From DASUMP01 sp036277635 (GTDB lineage: Bacteria > Actinomycetota > Acidimicrobiia > IMCC26256 > PALSA-610), in contig DASUMP010000039.1 of the NCBI GenBank assembly GCA_036277635.1, forward strand, positions 1 to 20,475: DNA of 20,475 nucleotides, written 5' to 3'. The notes beneath the pieces were generated by a model. That model saw only the letters and a program-made list of their open reading frames with translations. It ran no database searches and was not told the DNA's origin. This document shows, piece by piece, positions 1 to 6,546 of the stretch (position 1 is the stretch's first letter; each line of letters starts with the position of its first letter). Position numbers and translations under genes: made by a program.

Positions 1-1
1 C

Positions 2-751
2 CGGGTCACCAACCTCGAAGCGCACGCGTGGCCGGAGGTGTTCCTCGCCGGGATCGGCTGGACCGCGTTCGAGCCCACGCCGGGTCGCTTCGAGCCCACG
101 CCGGGCGACCCGACCGGCACCGGTGCGCTCGCGCCCGACGAACCCGACGTGCCGGTCACCACCGCGCCGCCGGCGACCGCGACCACCGCGCCCGGGCCGA
201 GCACCCCCACCGACAACACCCGTCCGATCGGCGACGACGTGACCGTCGGGGGCGACGCCGGCGCGGCAAGCGAACGGTCGGCGGTGAGCAGCGTCGCGCG
301 GGTGCTCGGAGCGATCGTCGCCCTCGCCGGTCTCGTCGCCGCGCTCGGCGCCATCGCGGTGTTCGCCACCAAGGTGTGGATCCGGCGTCGGCGTCACCAC
401 GACGACGACCCCCGCCGTCGCGTGTTCGGCGCGTGGAGCGAAGCGCTCGACCGTCTCGGGGAGGCCGGCATCAGCGTGCGTCCGTCGTCGACGCCGCTCG
501 AGTTCGCGCTGCGTCACGCGCCCGCGCACGGCGCCGGCGCGGCGGGCCCGCCGCTGATGGAGCTCGCGTCGCTCCAGACCGCCGCGCTCTACTCCGCCGA
601 CGAGCCCGACGACGCCGACGCCGACCGCGCGTGGGTCGCGGTGGGGGCGCTGCGCGTCGCGTTGCGTCAGGGAGCGACGCGCTCCCAACGCATGGGGCGC
701 GCGCTCGATCCGCGCACGTTGCGGGCGCGGACTACGTCGTCGGCGCGCTGA
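2..751 (+). CDS. Transglutaminase-like membrane protein (TgpA type), C-terminal part
   Basis: The 5' end lies outside the window; 249 residues remain. The fragment opens with EAHAWPEVF and then GIGWTAFEPTPG, the end of a transglutaminase core: the His of HAW is the catalytic His, and the Cys would be upstream. A Pro/Thr-rich, probably extracytoplasmic linker follows (about residues 30-75), then one strong membrane helix (about 98-123) capped by WIRRRRHH, and a cytoplasmic tail of about 120 residues resembling the DUF4129-like tail of such proteins. In the family, these are multi-pass proteins with an external transglutaminase/protease-like domain; substrates are mostly unknown. The FEPTPG motif is duplicated in tandem. 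The last 20 bp overlap the convergent MerR gene. The family call is firm; the exact role is not. Confidence 0.8.
   Translation, partial: RVTNLEAHAWPEVFLAGIGWTAFEPTPGRFEPTPGDPTGTGALAPDEPDVPVTTAPPATATTAPGPSTPTDNTRPIGDDVTVGGDAGAASERSAVSSVARVLGAIVALAGLVAALGAIAVFATKVWIRRRRHHDDDPRRRVFGAWSEALDRLGEAGISVRPSSTPLEFALRHAPAHGAGAAGPPLMELASLQTAALYSADEPDDADADRAWVAVGALRVALRQGATRSQRMGRALDPRTLRARTTSSAR
68..109 (+). repeat. 21-bp tandem duplication inside the transglutaminase gene
   Basis: Two adjacent 21-bp units, 68-88 and 89-109, differ only in their last four bases and encode FEPTPGR then FEPTPGD. The duplication is in frame and extends the start of the Pro/Thr-rich linker. Confidence 0.85.
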
Positions 752-1172
752 AGCGCTCGACGGCGAGCTGTTCGACGAACGCGCGCCGCTCCGCGTCGAA
801 CGCCCGCACGTCGGCGTCGAGCTCGGCGACGAAGCGATCGACCGCCACGAACAGCGCGAGCTGTCCACCCCGGAGTGCGTCGAGGATCTCGCCGTCCTCG
901 CGACACGCCCACACACGGGAGCCGTCGGTGACCACGCGGAGACCCGCGAGGTCGTCGCCGGCCTCCGCGATCGCCGTCAACGCTGCCCGGATGCGGGCGA
1001 GCGGGAGTCCCGCCTCGACGAGCGACGCGACGACCCGCAGGGTCACGAGGTCACGGAACGAGTAGCCGTCGGGGGACGCGGGGGGCGCCACGATCCCGCG
1101 CCGCGACCAATGCTGCAGCTGCGACGTGGTGCACCCGGCGAGGCGCGCCGCCTGGGCGGCCGTGAAGCCCAC
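732..1172 (-). CDS. MerR-family transcriptional regulator
   Basis: This is a 146-residue protein. Its N-terminus (FTAAQAARLAGCTTSQLQHWSRRGIVAP) is a MerR-type helix-turn-helix, followed by the wing (DGYSFRDLVTLRVVASLVEAGLPLARIRAAL), so residues 1-70 bind DNA. The remaining half is a helical region with no metal-binding Cys cluster, so the effector cannot be read from sequence. The GTG at 1172 was chosen because it begins just before the conserved helix and lies 5 nt after the stop of the upstream DUF3040 gene, which suggests translational coupling; no clear ribosome binding site is visible. The two probably form one operon. The 3' end overlaps the convergent transglutaminase gene by 20 bp. 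Confidence 0.8.
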   Translation of the reverse strand: MGFTAAQAARLAGCTTSQLQHWSRRGIVAPPASPDGYSFRDLVTLRVVASLVEAGLPLARIRAALTAIAEAGDDLAGLRVVTDGSRVWACREDGEILDALRGGQLALFVAVDRFVAELDADVRAFDAERRAFVEQLAVERFSAPTT

Positions 1173-1177
1173 CGGGC

Positions 1178-1555
1178 TCAGCGATCGTCGCGGCGGAACC
1201 GGTCGCGCCAGGCGCGTCCGGTGTCGCCGAAGAAGCCGCGCACACCGCCGGGCTTCATGCCGCTCGTGAGCGTCTGGATGCCGGCCCGGCCGAGCGTGCG
1301 GACGTTGCGCTCGATCACGAACACCGCGGCGAGCATCCCGACGAAGCCGAGGAAGGCGAGCCAGACGCTCGTGGAGAGGGTGAGGATCACGAACGCGAGC
1401 CCGGCCACGAACCCGAACGCCGCCCACCGGATCGTGCGGGCAGCATGGCGGTAGAGCGTCGTGCGCGAGACCTGCTCGACGAGATCCGGATCGGTCGCGT
1501 TGAGCTGCGCCTCGATCTCTTGGAGGATCTTCTGCTCTTCCTCGGACAGCGGCAT
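1178..1555 (-). CDS. DUF3040 membrane protein
   Basis: A 125-residue protein that starts MPLSEEEQKILQEIEAQL, the hallmark N-terminus of the actinobacterial DUF3040 family. Two membrane helices follow (about residues 43-62 and 64-81), then a basic cytoplasmic tail ending in RRDDR. The function of the family is unknown; members are small, widespread inner-membrane proteins, often near cell-division or envelope genes. The ATG at 1555 fits the family start and is preceded by AGGGA six bases away. It is probably the first gene of an operon with the MerR regulator, driven by the candidate promoter at 1612-1640. Confidence 0.88.
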   Translation of the reverse strand: MPLSEEEQKILQEIEAQLNATDPDLVEQVSRTTLYRHAARTIRWAAFGFVAGLAFVILTLSTSVWLAFLGFVGMLAAVFVIERNVRTLGRAGIQTLTSGMKPGGVRGFFGDTGRAWRDRFRRDDR

Positions 1556-1611
1556 GCACGTTCCCTGATGGCGCCGGCTTCGACCAGGGCGGCCGACAGC
1601 TGAGTCCGCCC

Positions 1612-1640
1612 ATTCTCGCGCAGCCCCGGAGGGGCGACAA
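1612..1640 (-). promoter_or_regulatory. Candidate promoter for the DUF3040-merR operon
   Basis: Read on the minus strand: TTGTCG (1640-1635), a 17-nt spacer, then GAGAAT (1617-1612). This resembles a sigma-A type -35/-10 pair and would give a leader of about 50 nt before the ATG at 1555. The -10 is imperfect. Confidence 0.4.
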
Positions 1641-1646
1641 CGCGCA

Positions 1647-1662
1647 CGCCCGCCGACGGGCG
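1647..1662 (-). terminator. Small hairpin after the oxidoreductase gene
   Basis: CGCCCG, a 4-nt loop and CGGGCG form a perfect 6-bp stem 17 nt downstream of the oxidoreductase stop. No U-tract follows, so its role as a terminator for the NUDIX-pol IV-oxidoreductase operon is only possible. Confidence 0.3.
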
Positions 1663-1678
1663 CGTCCGCCCGGTCCCC

Positions 1679-2746
1679 TCAGCCGCCCCGGACCGCGGGG
1701 GTGACTCGCTGCGGCACGCCGCCGGCGGCCGCCGATCGGTACGCGGCGTCGACCAGCCGGTGCGCGGCGAGCGCGTCGTCGACATCGGGATGCCCCGTCG
1801 TCGTCGCGTCGGCGCGCAGGCCGTCGAGGAACGCCTTCGACGGTTCGGCGTAGTGCGCGACCGCCTTCGCGAACACCTCGGGGACGCTCAGCTGGTCGGC
1901 CCATCCGGGGACCGCGGCGGCGACGGTCTCCTCCCCCGACGCCGTGTGCACGTGCAGCGGCCCGAGATAGTCGTCGTCGGTCCAGAGCAGCGCGTCCTCG
2001 CAGAAGACCTCGAGGCGACGACTCGACTCGCGCGTCGTGACCTGGTGCCAGATGCTCGTGAGCGTGGCGACGACCTCGCCCGGATACGCGAACGTGACCG
2101 CGACCGCGTCGTCGATGCCTTCGTGCCCGAACCGCGATGCGACGCGCGCGGTGACGTCGTCGGGGTCGCCGAGCAACCAGCGCAGCACGTCGACGTCGTG
2201 GATCGAGTGCTCGAGGAGGGTGCCCCCGCCCGCGAGCGCAGCGTCCTTGCGCCACGTGGAACCGTAGAGGCCCTGGATCGGGAAGTACTGGTCGTCGCGC
2301 AACGTCGCACCGAGCACCGCGCCGAAGCGACCGTCGTGCACGATCTCCGCCGCCCGCGCGAACACCGGCGACCAGCGCAGCACGAGCCCGACCTGGTGCG
2401 GGACGCGCCGCAGCGCGCTCGCGACCTGCTCGCACTCGGCGAGCGTGCGCGCGAGCGGCTTCTCGCAGAAGATCGGCAGGCCGCGTGTGGCCGCGGCATC
2501 CACCACCTCGAGGTGACCCGCGGTCCACGTGCAGACCCAGACCACGTCGACCGCGTCGAGCAGCGCTTCGAGCGACGCCGCCGGTTCGCCGCCGTGGTGG
2601 CGCGCCACACGCGCCGCTCGCGACGCGTCGGTGTCGAACGTCGCGGTGAGCGCGGCGTCCACGAGCTGCGCGTCGTGGAGCTGCTGCAGCGCGTACGCGT
2701 GCACGGTGCCGATGTGGCCACACCCGACGAGGCCGATGCGCATCAT
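1679..2746 (-). CDS. Gfo/Idh/MocA-family NAD(P)-dependent oxidoreductase
   Basis: A 355-residue protein of normal length for the family. It has an N-terminal Rossmann fold with a GxGxxG-like motif (GLVGCGHIG, about residues 5-13), the family signature CEKPLA (about 94-99, with the Lys that contacts the nicotinamide) and the C-terminal dimerisation and substrate domain containing GGGTLLEHSIHDVDVLRWL, where the His is the likely catalytic residue. Members oxidise or reduce sugars, inositols and related compounds; the substrate here cannot be named. The start at 2746 (a second ATG follows at 2743) has AAGGA nine bases upstream and overlaps the pol IV stop as ATGA, so translation is coupled to the upstream gene. 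Confidence 0.88.
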   Translation of the reverse strand: MMRIGLVGCGHIGTVHAYALQQLHDAQLVDAALTATFDTDASRAARVARHHGGEPAASLEALLDAVDVVWVCTWTAGHLEVVDAAATRGLPIFCEKPLARTLAECEQVASALRRVPHQVGLVLRWSPVFARAAEIVHDGRFGAVLGATLRDDQYFPIQGLYGSTWRKDAALAGGGTLLEHSIHDVDVLRWLLGDPDDVTARVASRFGHEGIDDAVAVTFAYPGEVVATLTSIWHQVTTRESSRRLEVFCEDALLWTDDDYLGPLHVHTASGEETVAAAVPGWADQLSVPEVFAKAVAHYAEPSKAFLDGLRADATTTGHPDVDDALAAHRLVDAAYRSAAAGGVPQRVTPAVRGG

Positions 2747-3963
2747 CGTTCGTGATCCTTCCGGTCGGGAGTGACGAGCGAGGCCGGCCGCACCGCGCCG
2801 TCGCCGAAGCGTTCGCGGAGGCCGGCGACGGCGCGCTCGACCTGCTCCCGCCGCTCGTCGCGCGCCTCGCGCGCACTGGTGGTGTCGGCGGCTTCGCCGA
2901 GGTCGAGCGCCGCCTGCACCGCGCTCGGTGGCACCAGGTTCGACCCGGAGATGCCGAGCAGGCGGATCCCGCGCGCGTGGTCGACGCGCGCGAGGAGCTC
3001 GTGCGCGGTGCGGACGATGACGGTGCTGAGCGCGGTCGGCTCCGCGAGCGTGCGCGCGTGCGTGTGCGTCTCGAAGTCGGCGTACCGGGCTTTGAGCGTG
3101 ATCGTCCGGGTCGCGAGCTCGGCCCGTCGCAGTCGCGCGCTCACCTTGTCGGCGAGCCGCACGATCTCGCGCGCGAGATCGTCGGGATCGTGCAGATCGC
3201 GCGGGAACGTCTCTTCCGCGCCGATCGACTTCGTGGCGCGCTCCGGCACGACCTCGCGGTCGTCGACGTTGCGAGCGAGCGCGTGCAGGTGCTGGCCCGC
3301 GGCGCGCCCCACCGCGCGCACGACGACGGCTTCGTCGAGGCTCGCGACGTCGCCGATCGTGTGCACGCCGATGCGTTCGAGCTTGCGCAGCGTGGCCGGA
3401 CCGACGCCCCACAGCCGCGTCACGGGCAGCGGCGCGAGGAACGCGAGCTCGGTGCCCGGTGCGACGACGAGCAGGCCGTCGGGTTTGGCGAGGTCGCTCG
3501 CGAGCTTGGCGAGGAACTTCGTGGTCGCGACCCCGATCGACGCGACCAGCCCGGTCTCGGCGCGGATCCGGGCCCGCAACGCCCGCGCCACGGTGGGTCC
3601 GTCGCCGTGGCGGCGCCGCACGCCGCCCACATCGACGAAGGCTTCGTCGATCGAGAGCTGCTCGACGAGCGGCGTGACCGAACGCAGGACCGCCATCACC
3701 TGCGTGCTCGACTCCTCGTAGTGCTCGAAGCGCGGCGGGAGGAAGACGGCGTCGGGCGCGAGCCGTCGGGCGCGCGCCGTCGGCATCGCGGAGTGCACGC
3801 CGAAGCGGCGCGCCTCGTAGCTCGCGGCCGACACCACGCCCCGCGGACCGAGACCGCCGACCACCACGGGGCGGCCGCGCAACGTGGGGTCGAGGAGCTG
3901 CTCCACGGAGGCGAAGAACGCGTCGAGATCGACGTGCAGGATCGACGCGGCGTCGCGAGTCAC
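2743..3963 (-). CDS. dinB: DNA polymerase IV (Y-family translesion polymerase)
   Basis: A 406-residue protein. The palm domain carries LHVDLDAFFASVEQ (catalytic Asp12, steric-gate Phe17) and SIDEAFVDV (Asp106/Glu107), the metal-binding acidic residues. The finger motif AASYEARRFGVHSAM, the thumb helix-hairpin-helix (LWGVGPATLRKLERIGVHTIGDVA) and the little-finger domain follow. QAALDL near residue 350 sits where actinobacterial Pol IV has its beta-clamp-binding motif. The family copies damaged DNA with low fidelity. The GTG at 3963 overlaps the stop of the NUDIX gene as GTGA, and its own stop overlaps the oxidoreductase start. All key residues are present. I see no full LexA box upstream of the operon. 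Confidence 0.95.
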   Translation of the reverse strand: MTRDAASILHVDLDAFFASVEQLLDPTLRGRPVVVGGLGPRGVVSAASYEARRFGVHSAMPTARARRLAPDAVFLPPRFEHYEESSTQVMAVLRSVTPLVEQLSIDEAFVDVGGVRRRHGDGPTVARALRARIRAETGLVASIGVATTKFLAKLASDLAKPDGLLVVAPGTELAFLAPLPVTRLWGVGPATLRKLERIGVHTIGDVASLDEAVVVRAVGRAAGQHLHALARNVDDREVVPERATKSIGAEETFPRDLHDPDDLAREIVRLADKVSARLRRAELATRTITLKARYADFETHTHARTLAEPTALSTVIVRTAHELLARVDHARGIRLLGISGSNLVPPSAVQAALDLGEAADTTSAREARDERREQVERAVAGLRERFGDGAVRPASLVTPDRKDHER

Positions 3964-4487
3964 CGCGCCCGCTCGTTCGACCCGGGTTCCCGCACGACTT
4001 CGAGCGTGTCGCGCGACGTGCCCCGCACCTCGTAGTGGAAGGCGCGTCCGGTGTCGGGCCGCCACCGTTCGGCGAGCCAGGCCGCCAGCGGTTCGCGGAC
4101 CCATGCGGCGTTGTTCGCGAGGCGGGCCACGCACTCCTCCGCCGGGACGTACGACGCCTCGACCACGATGCCGTCGGGGTCGGCGACCGCGAGGTCGCCC
4201 GCGAACTCGAGCGCGAGGTGCACCGCGCAGTGCATCCGCCACCCCATGTCGGGCGCGTACGCGTGCACTTCGTAGAGCGGACCGCTCCAGCGTGTGACCT
4301 GCACGCCGGTCTCCTCCGCGACTTCGCGCGTCAGACCGTCGAGCACCGACGCGTCGTCGGCGTCGATCACGCCCCCGGGCGTCGACCAGTCCTCGAGTCC
4401 GCCGCGACGCTGGTTGCGGACGAGGAGCACGCCGTCGTCGGTCTCGAGGAGGCCGCCCGCGACCTTCCATTCGCGCACCGCGGTCAT
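3960..4487 (-). CDS. NUDIX hydrolase
   Basis: A 175-residue single-domain protein. The Nudix box spans about residues 38-62: PGG then TREVAEETGV. The metal-binding REVxEETG core is intact, but the first half is degenerate: the first conserved Glu is Asp45 and there is one extra residue before RE. The family hydrolyses nucleoside diphosphates linked to another group, for example oxidised dNTPs, NADH or nucleotide sugars; the substrate is unknown. It is first in an operon with dinB, which suggests (inference) a role in cleaning damaged nucleotides. The ATG at 4487 has no clear ribosome binding site, but a CAGACT box six bases upstream could be a weak -10 for a leaderless message. Confidence 0.88.
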   Translation of the reverse strand: MTAVREWKVAGGLLETDDGVLLVRNQRRGGLEDWSTPGGVIDADDASVLDGLTREVAEETGVQVTRWSGPLYEVHAYAPDMGWRMHCAVHLALEFAGDLAVADPDGIVVEASYVPAEECVARLANNAAWVREPLAAWLAERWRPDTGRAFHYEVRGTSRDTLEVVREPGSNERAR

Positions 4488-4540
4488 GCGGCCAGTCTGC
4501 CAGGCGCCGATCGGGTCCGAGCCGTGCCGCGACCCGTCGG

Positions 4541-4546
4541 TACAGT
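4541..4546 (+). promoter_or_regulatory. -10 box for a leaderless start at 4554
   Basis: TACAGT ends 7 nt before the GTG at 4554, the spacing expected when transcription begins at the start codon. No convincing -35 is visible. Confidence 0.5.
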
Positions 4547-4553
4547 TCGCCGC

Positions 4554-4940
4554 GTGGTCGTCCCGCCCCCCTTCGACGATCCGGGCCCGCACCCGAACGC
4601 GCCCCGCACCGGCGCACTGGTCCTCGCCTACCTCGGCGTCGTCGTCGCCGGCGCGCTCGGCGGGATGATCGGGTGGGGTCTCGTGCGGGCCGGCTGTGAC
4701 GACGAGGCCCGCCTCGGTCACCGGCTGTTCGAGGCGGTCGCCGGCTACGCGGGCCCGGCGCGCTCGTGCACCCTCCCGCTGCTCGGCGGCGCCCTCGTCG
4801 GCGCGCTGATCACCGCGCTCGGCGCCGCGGTGGTGGCGGTGCTGATGCTGCGCGCGCAAGCCGAATGGCGCGCGCACCCGCCCGAGCCGGGCGACGACGG
4901 CGCTCAGCCGAGCACGAGCCGGCGGAAGCCCTCGGCGTAG
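4554..4940 (+). CDS. Small two-helix membrane protein, unknown function
   Basis: A 128-residue protein that I do not recognise. A Pro-rich N-terminus (VVVPPPFDDPGPHPNAP) precedes membrane helix 1 (about residues 20-43). A loop holds two Cys (48 and 72) that could form a disulphide outside the membrane. Helix 2 (about 73-101) is followed by a hydrophilic Pro/Ser/Arg tail. The GTG at 4554 was chosen because a TACAGT -10 box lies 7 nt upstream and there is no ribosome binding site, so the message is probably leaderless. The gene diverges from the NUDIX operon, and its last 37 bp overlap the convergent PIG-L gene, which is unusual but not rare in this compact genome. Confidence 0.65.
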   Translation: MVVPPPFDDPGPHPNAPRTGALVLAYLGVVVAGALGGMIGWGLVRAGCDDEARLGHRLFEAVAGYAGPARSCTLPLLGGALVGALITALGAAVVAVLMLRAQAEWRAHPPEPGDDGAQPSTSRRKPSA

Positions 4941-5617
4941 CGCACGCCGGCCCGGCGACCTTCCGCCTCGGCCCGCTCGCGCAAGAACTCGCGGAACCAC
5001 TCGCCCGTCTCCGCGAGCTGGCTCTCGTGGCAGAACAACGCGTCGACCTTGCGTTCCTGCGTGTCGGTGACGTCGACCCACACCGTGGGGTCGAGCGTGC
5101 CGGAGAGGTAGACCGCGCGCACGCGGTGCACCGCCAGCCCGGCCGCGAGCTGCTCGGGGAAGTAGTGCGGGTTCGTCGCGGCGGGCGCGACCGCGTCGAG
5201 TGTGGCCCATCCGGTGATCCGGTGGTCGCGGTGGTTGAAGTACTGGTCGCCGAAGAACACCGCCGTCGGATCGGGGCACAGCACGACCTCGGGGCGGACG
5301 CGCCGCACGAGCTCGCAGATCCGTCGCCGCAGCTCCGCGTCGTCGGGGAGGTCGCCGTCGGGGAACCCGAGGTGGTGCACCTCGGCGACGCCCAGCATCG
5401 CCGCGGCGGCTTCCGCCTCGCCGCGCCGGCGCGCGCCCAGCGCGACCGGATCGACGGTCGGATCGCTGCTGCCCTTGTCGCCGAGCGTCGTGACCACGAC
5501 GTGCACGCGGCACCCGCCCGCTGCCCACGCCGCGAGCGTCCCGCCCGCAGAGATCTCGGGATCGTCGGGGTGCGCGTACACCGCGAGCGCGGACTCCGGA
5601 ACCGTCGCGTCGAGCAC
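4904..5617 (-). CDS. PIG-L (LmbE-like) family deacetylase
   Basis: A 237-residue protein. The zinc-binding motif AHPDDPE lies at residues 15-21, with His16 and Asp19 as likely ligands and Asp18 as the base; the third ligand is expected in HRDHRITG (129-136). PDGDLPDD and the final SGTLDP/ALFCHESQ segments also fit. Members remove N-acetyl groups from amino sugars, for example MshB and Mca in mycothiol chemistry; which substrate applies here is unclear. The GTG at 5617 begins 3 nt after the stop of the thioesterase gene, so the two are co-translated. The 3' end overlaps the convergent small membrane protein gene by 37 bp. Confidence 0.9.
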   Translation of the reverse strand: MLDATVPESALAVYAHPDDPEISAGGTLAAWAAGGCRVHVVVTTLGDKGSSDPTVDPVALGARRRGEAEAAAAMLGVAEVHHLGFPDGDLPDDAELRRRICELVRRVRPEVVLCPDPTAVFFGDQYFNHRDHRITGWATLDAVAPAATNPHYFPEQLAAGLAVHRVRAVYLSGTLDPTVWVDVTDTQERKVDALFCHESQLAETGEWFREFLRERAEAEGRRAGVRYAEGFRRLVLG

Positions 5618-5620
5618 CGG

Positions 5621-6490
5621 TCAGCGTCCGATCGGGCGGATGAGTCCCTCTTGGATCACCGTGACCGCGAGCCCGCCGTCGCGCCGGTAGATGTGGCCTT
5701 CGGCGAGGCCGCGCGCGGCCTGCGCCGACGGGCTGCGCTGGTGGTAGAGCAACCACTCGTCGGCTCGGAACGGTCGGTGGAACCACATCGCGTGGTCGAG
5801 GCTCGCGATCATGTACTGCTCGTCGTCCCACGACGCCGCGTGCGGCATCACCGCGGTGTCGAGCAGCGTCAGGTCGGACGCGTACGCCACGACGCACGCG
5901 TGCAGCAGCGGGTCGTCGGGGAGGTCGCCGTTGGCGCGGAACCACACGAGCTGCTCGGGCTCGCGCACCCGGTCGTCGGGATCGAGCCAGTGCGGCAGGC
6001 CCGCCGAGCGCGTGTCGATCGGGCGCTCGCGCACGATCCACTCCGCCATCTCGGCCGAGAACCGGTGCAGGTGCGGCTCCATCTTCTCGCGCAGCGTGGG
6101 AATCGACTCGGGATCGGGCGCGTCGGGCATGTCGTACTGGTGCGACGGGCCCTCCTCCTCGACGTGGAACGAAGCCGCGAGGTTGAAGATCGCGCGCCCG
6201 TGCTGGATCGCGACGACGCGGCGCGTCGTGAAGCTGCGGCCGTCGCGGATGCGGTCGACGTCGTAGACGATCGGGATCTGCGGGTCGCCCGGACGCAAGA
6301 AGTACGCGTGCAGCGAGTGCACGAGCCCCCGGTCGACGGTGCGCCCGGCGGCGATCAGGGCCTGACCGGCGACCTGGCCGCCGAAGACCCGTTGCCGGTT
6401 CTCCTCCGGGCTCAGGCCGCGGAACAAGTTCACTTCGAGCTGTTCGAGCTCGAGCAGCTCCAGCAGCTCGGCGAGCGCCTTCGACGACAC
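5621..6490 (-). CDS. tesB: Acyl-CoA thioesterase II (TesB family)
   Basis: A 289-residue protein with the double-hotdog layout of TesB. Recognisable family segments are EVNLFRGLSPEENRQRVFGGQVAGQALIAAGRTV near the N-terminus, HSLHAYFLRPGDPQIPIVYDVDRIRDGRSFTTRRV in the first hotdog, and LDHAMWFHRPFRADEWLLYHQRSPSA with the terminal GLIR in the second. TesB enzymes split medium- and long-chain acyl-CoA to free acid and CoA in the cytoplasm. The GTG at 6490 was chosen because GGAG lies five bases upstream and it matches the usual N-terminus. It follows the phosphofructokinase gene by 56 nt and is coupled to the PIG-L gene by a 3-nt gap. Confidence 0.93.
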   Translation of the reverse strand: MSSKALAELLELLELEQLEVNLFRGLSPEENRQRVFGGQVAGQALIAAGRTVDRGLVHSLHAYFLRPGDPQIPIVYDVDRIRDGRSFTTRRVVAIQHGRAIFNLAASFHVEEEGPSHQYDMPDAPDPESIPTLREKMEPHLHRFSAEMAEWIVRERPIDTRSAGLPHWLDPDDRVREPEQLVWFRANGDLPDDPLLHACVVAYASDLTLLDTAVMPHAASWDDEQYMIASLDHAMWFHRPFRADEWLLYHQRSPSAQAARGLAEGHIYRRDGGLAVTVIQEGLIRPIGR

Positions 6491-6546
6491 CAGGACTCCG
6501 TTCGTGTTCGCGTGGGTGCCGGCAACGTACCGGCGGGGGCGGGACG

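Noticed and set aside
28..1065. Long open frame on the plus strand overlapping the transglutaminase gene
   Set aside because: Its translation is Arg/Ala-rich low-complexity with no family features; it is a shadow of the true frame in GC-rich DNA.
1760..4035. Two long plus-strand open frames (1760-2755 and 2752-4035) opposite the oxidoreductase and pol IV genes
   Set aside because: The opposite strand encodes clear, full-length conserved proteins; the plus frames are Arg/Glu/His-rich with no motif.
4524..4553. Half LexA-like site (GAAC) in front of the NUDIX-dinB operon
   Set aside because: Only one half of GAACnnnnGTTC is present, and the same bases form the -10 box of the divergent gene.
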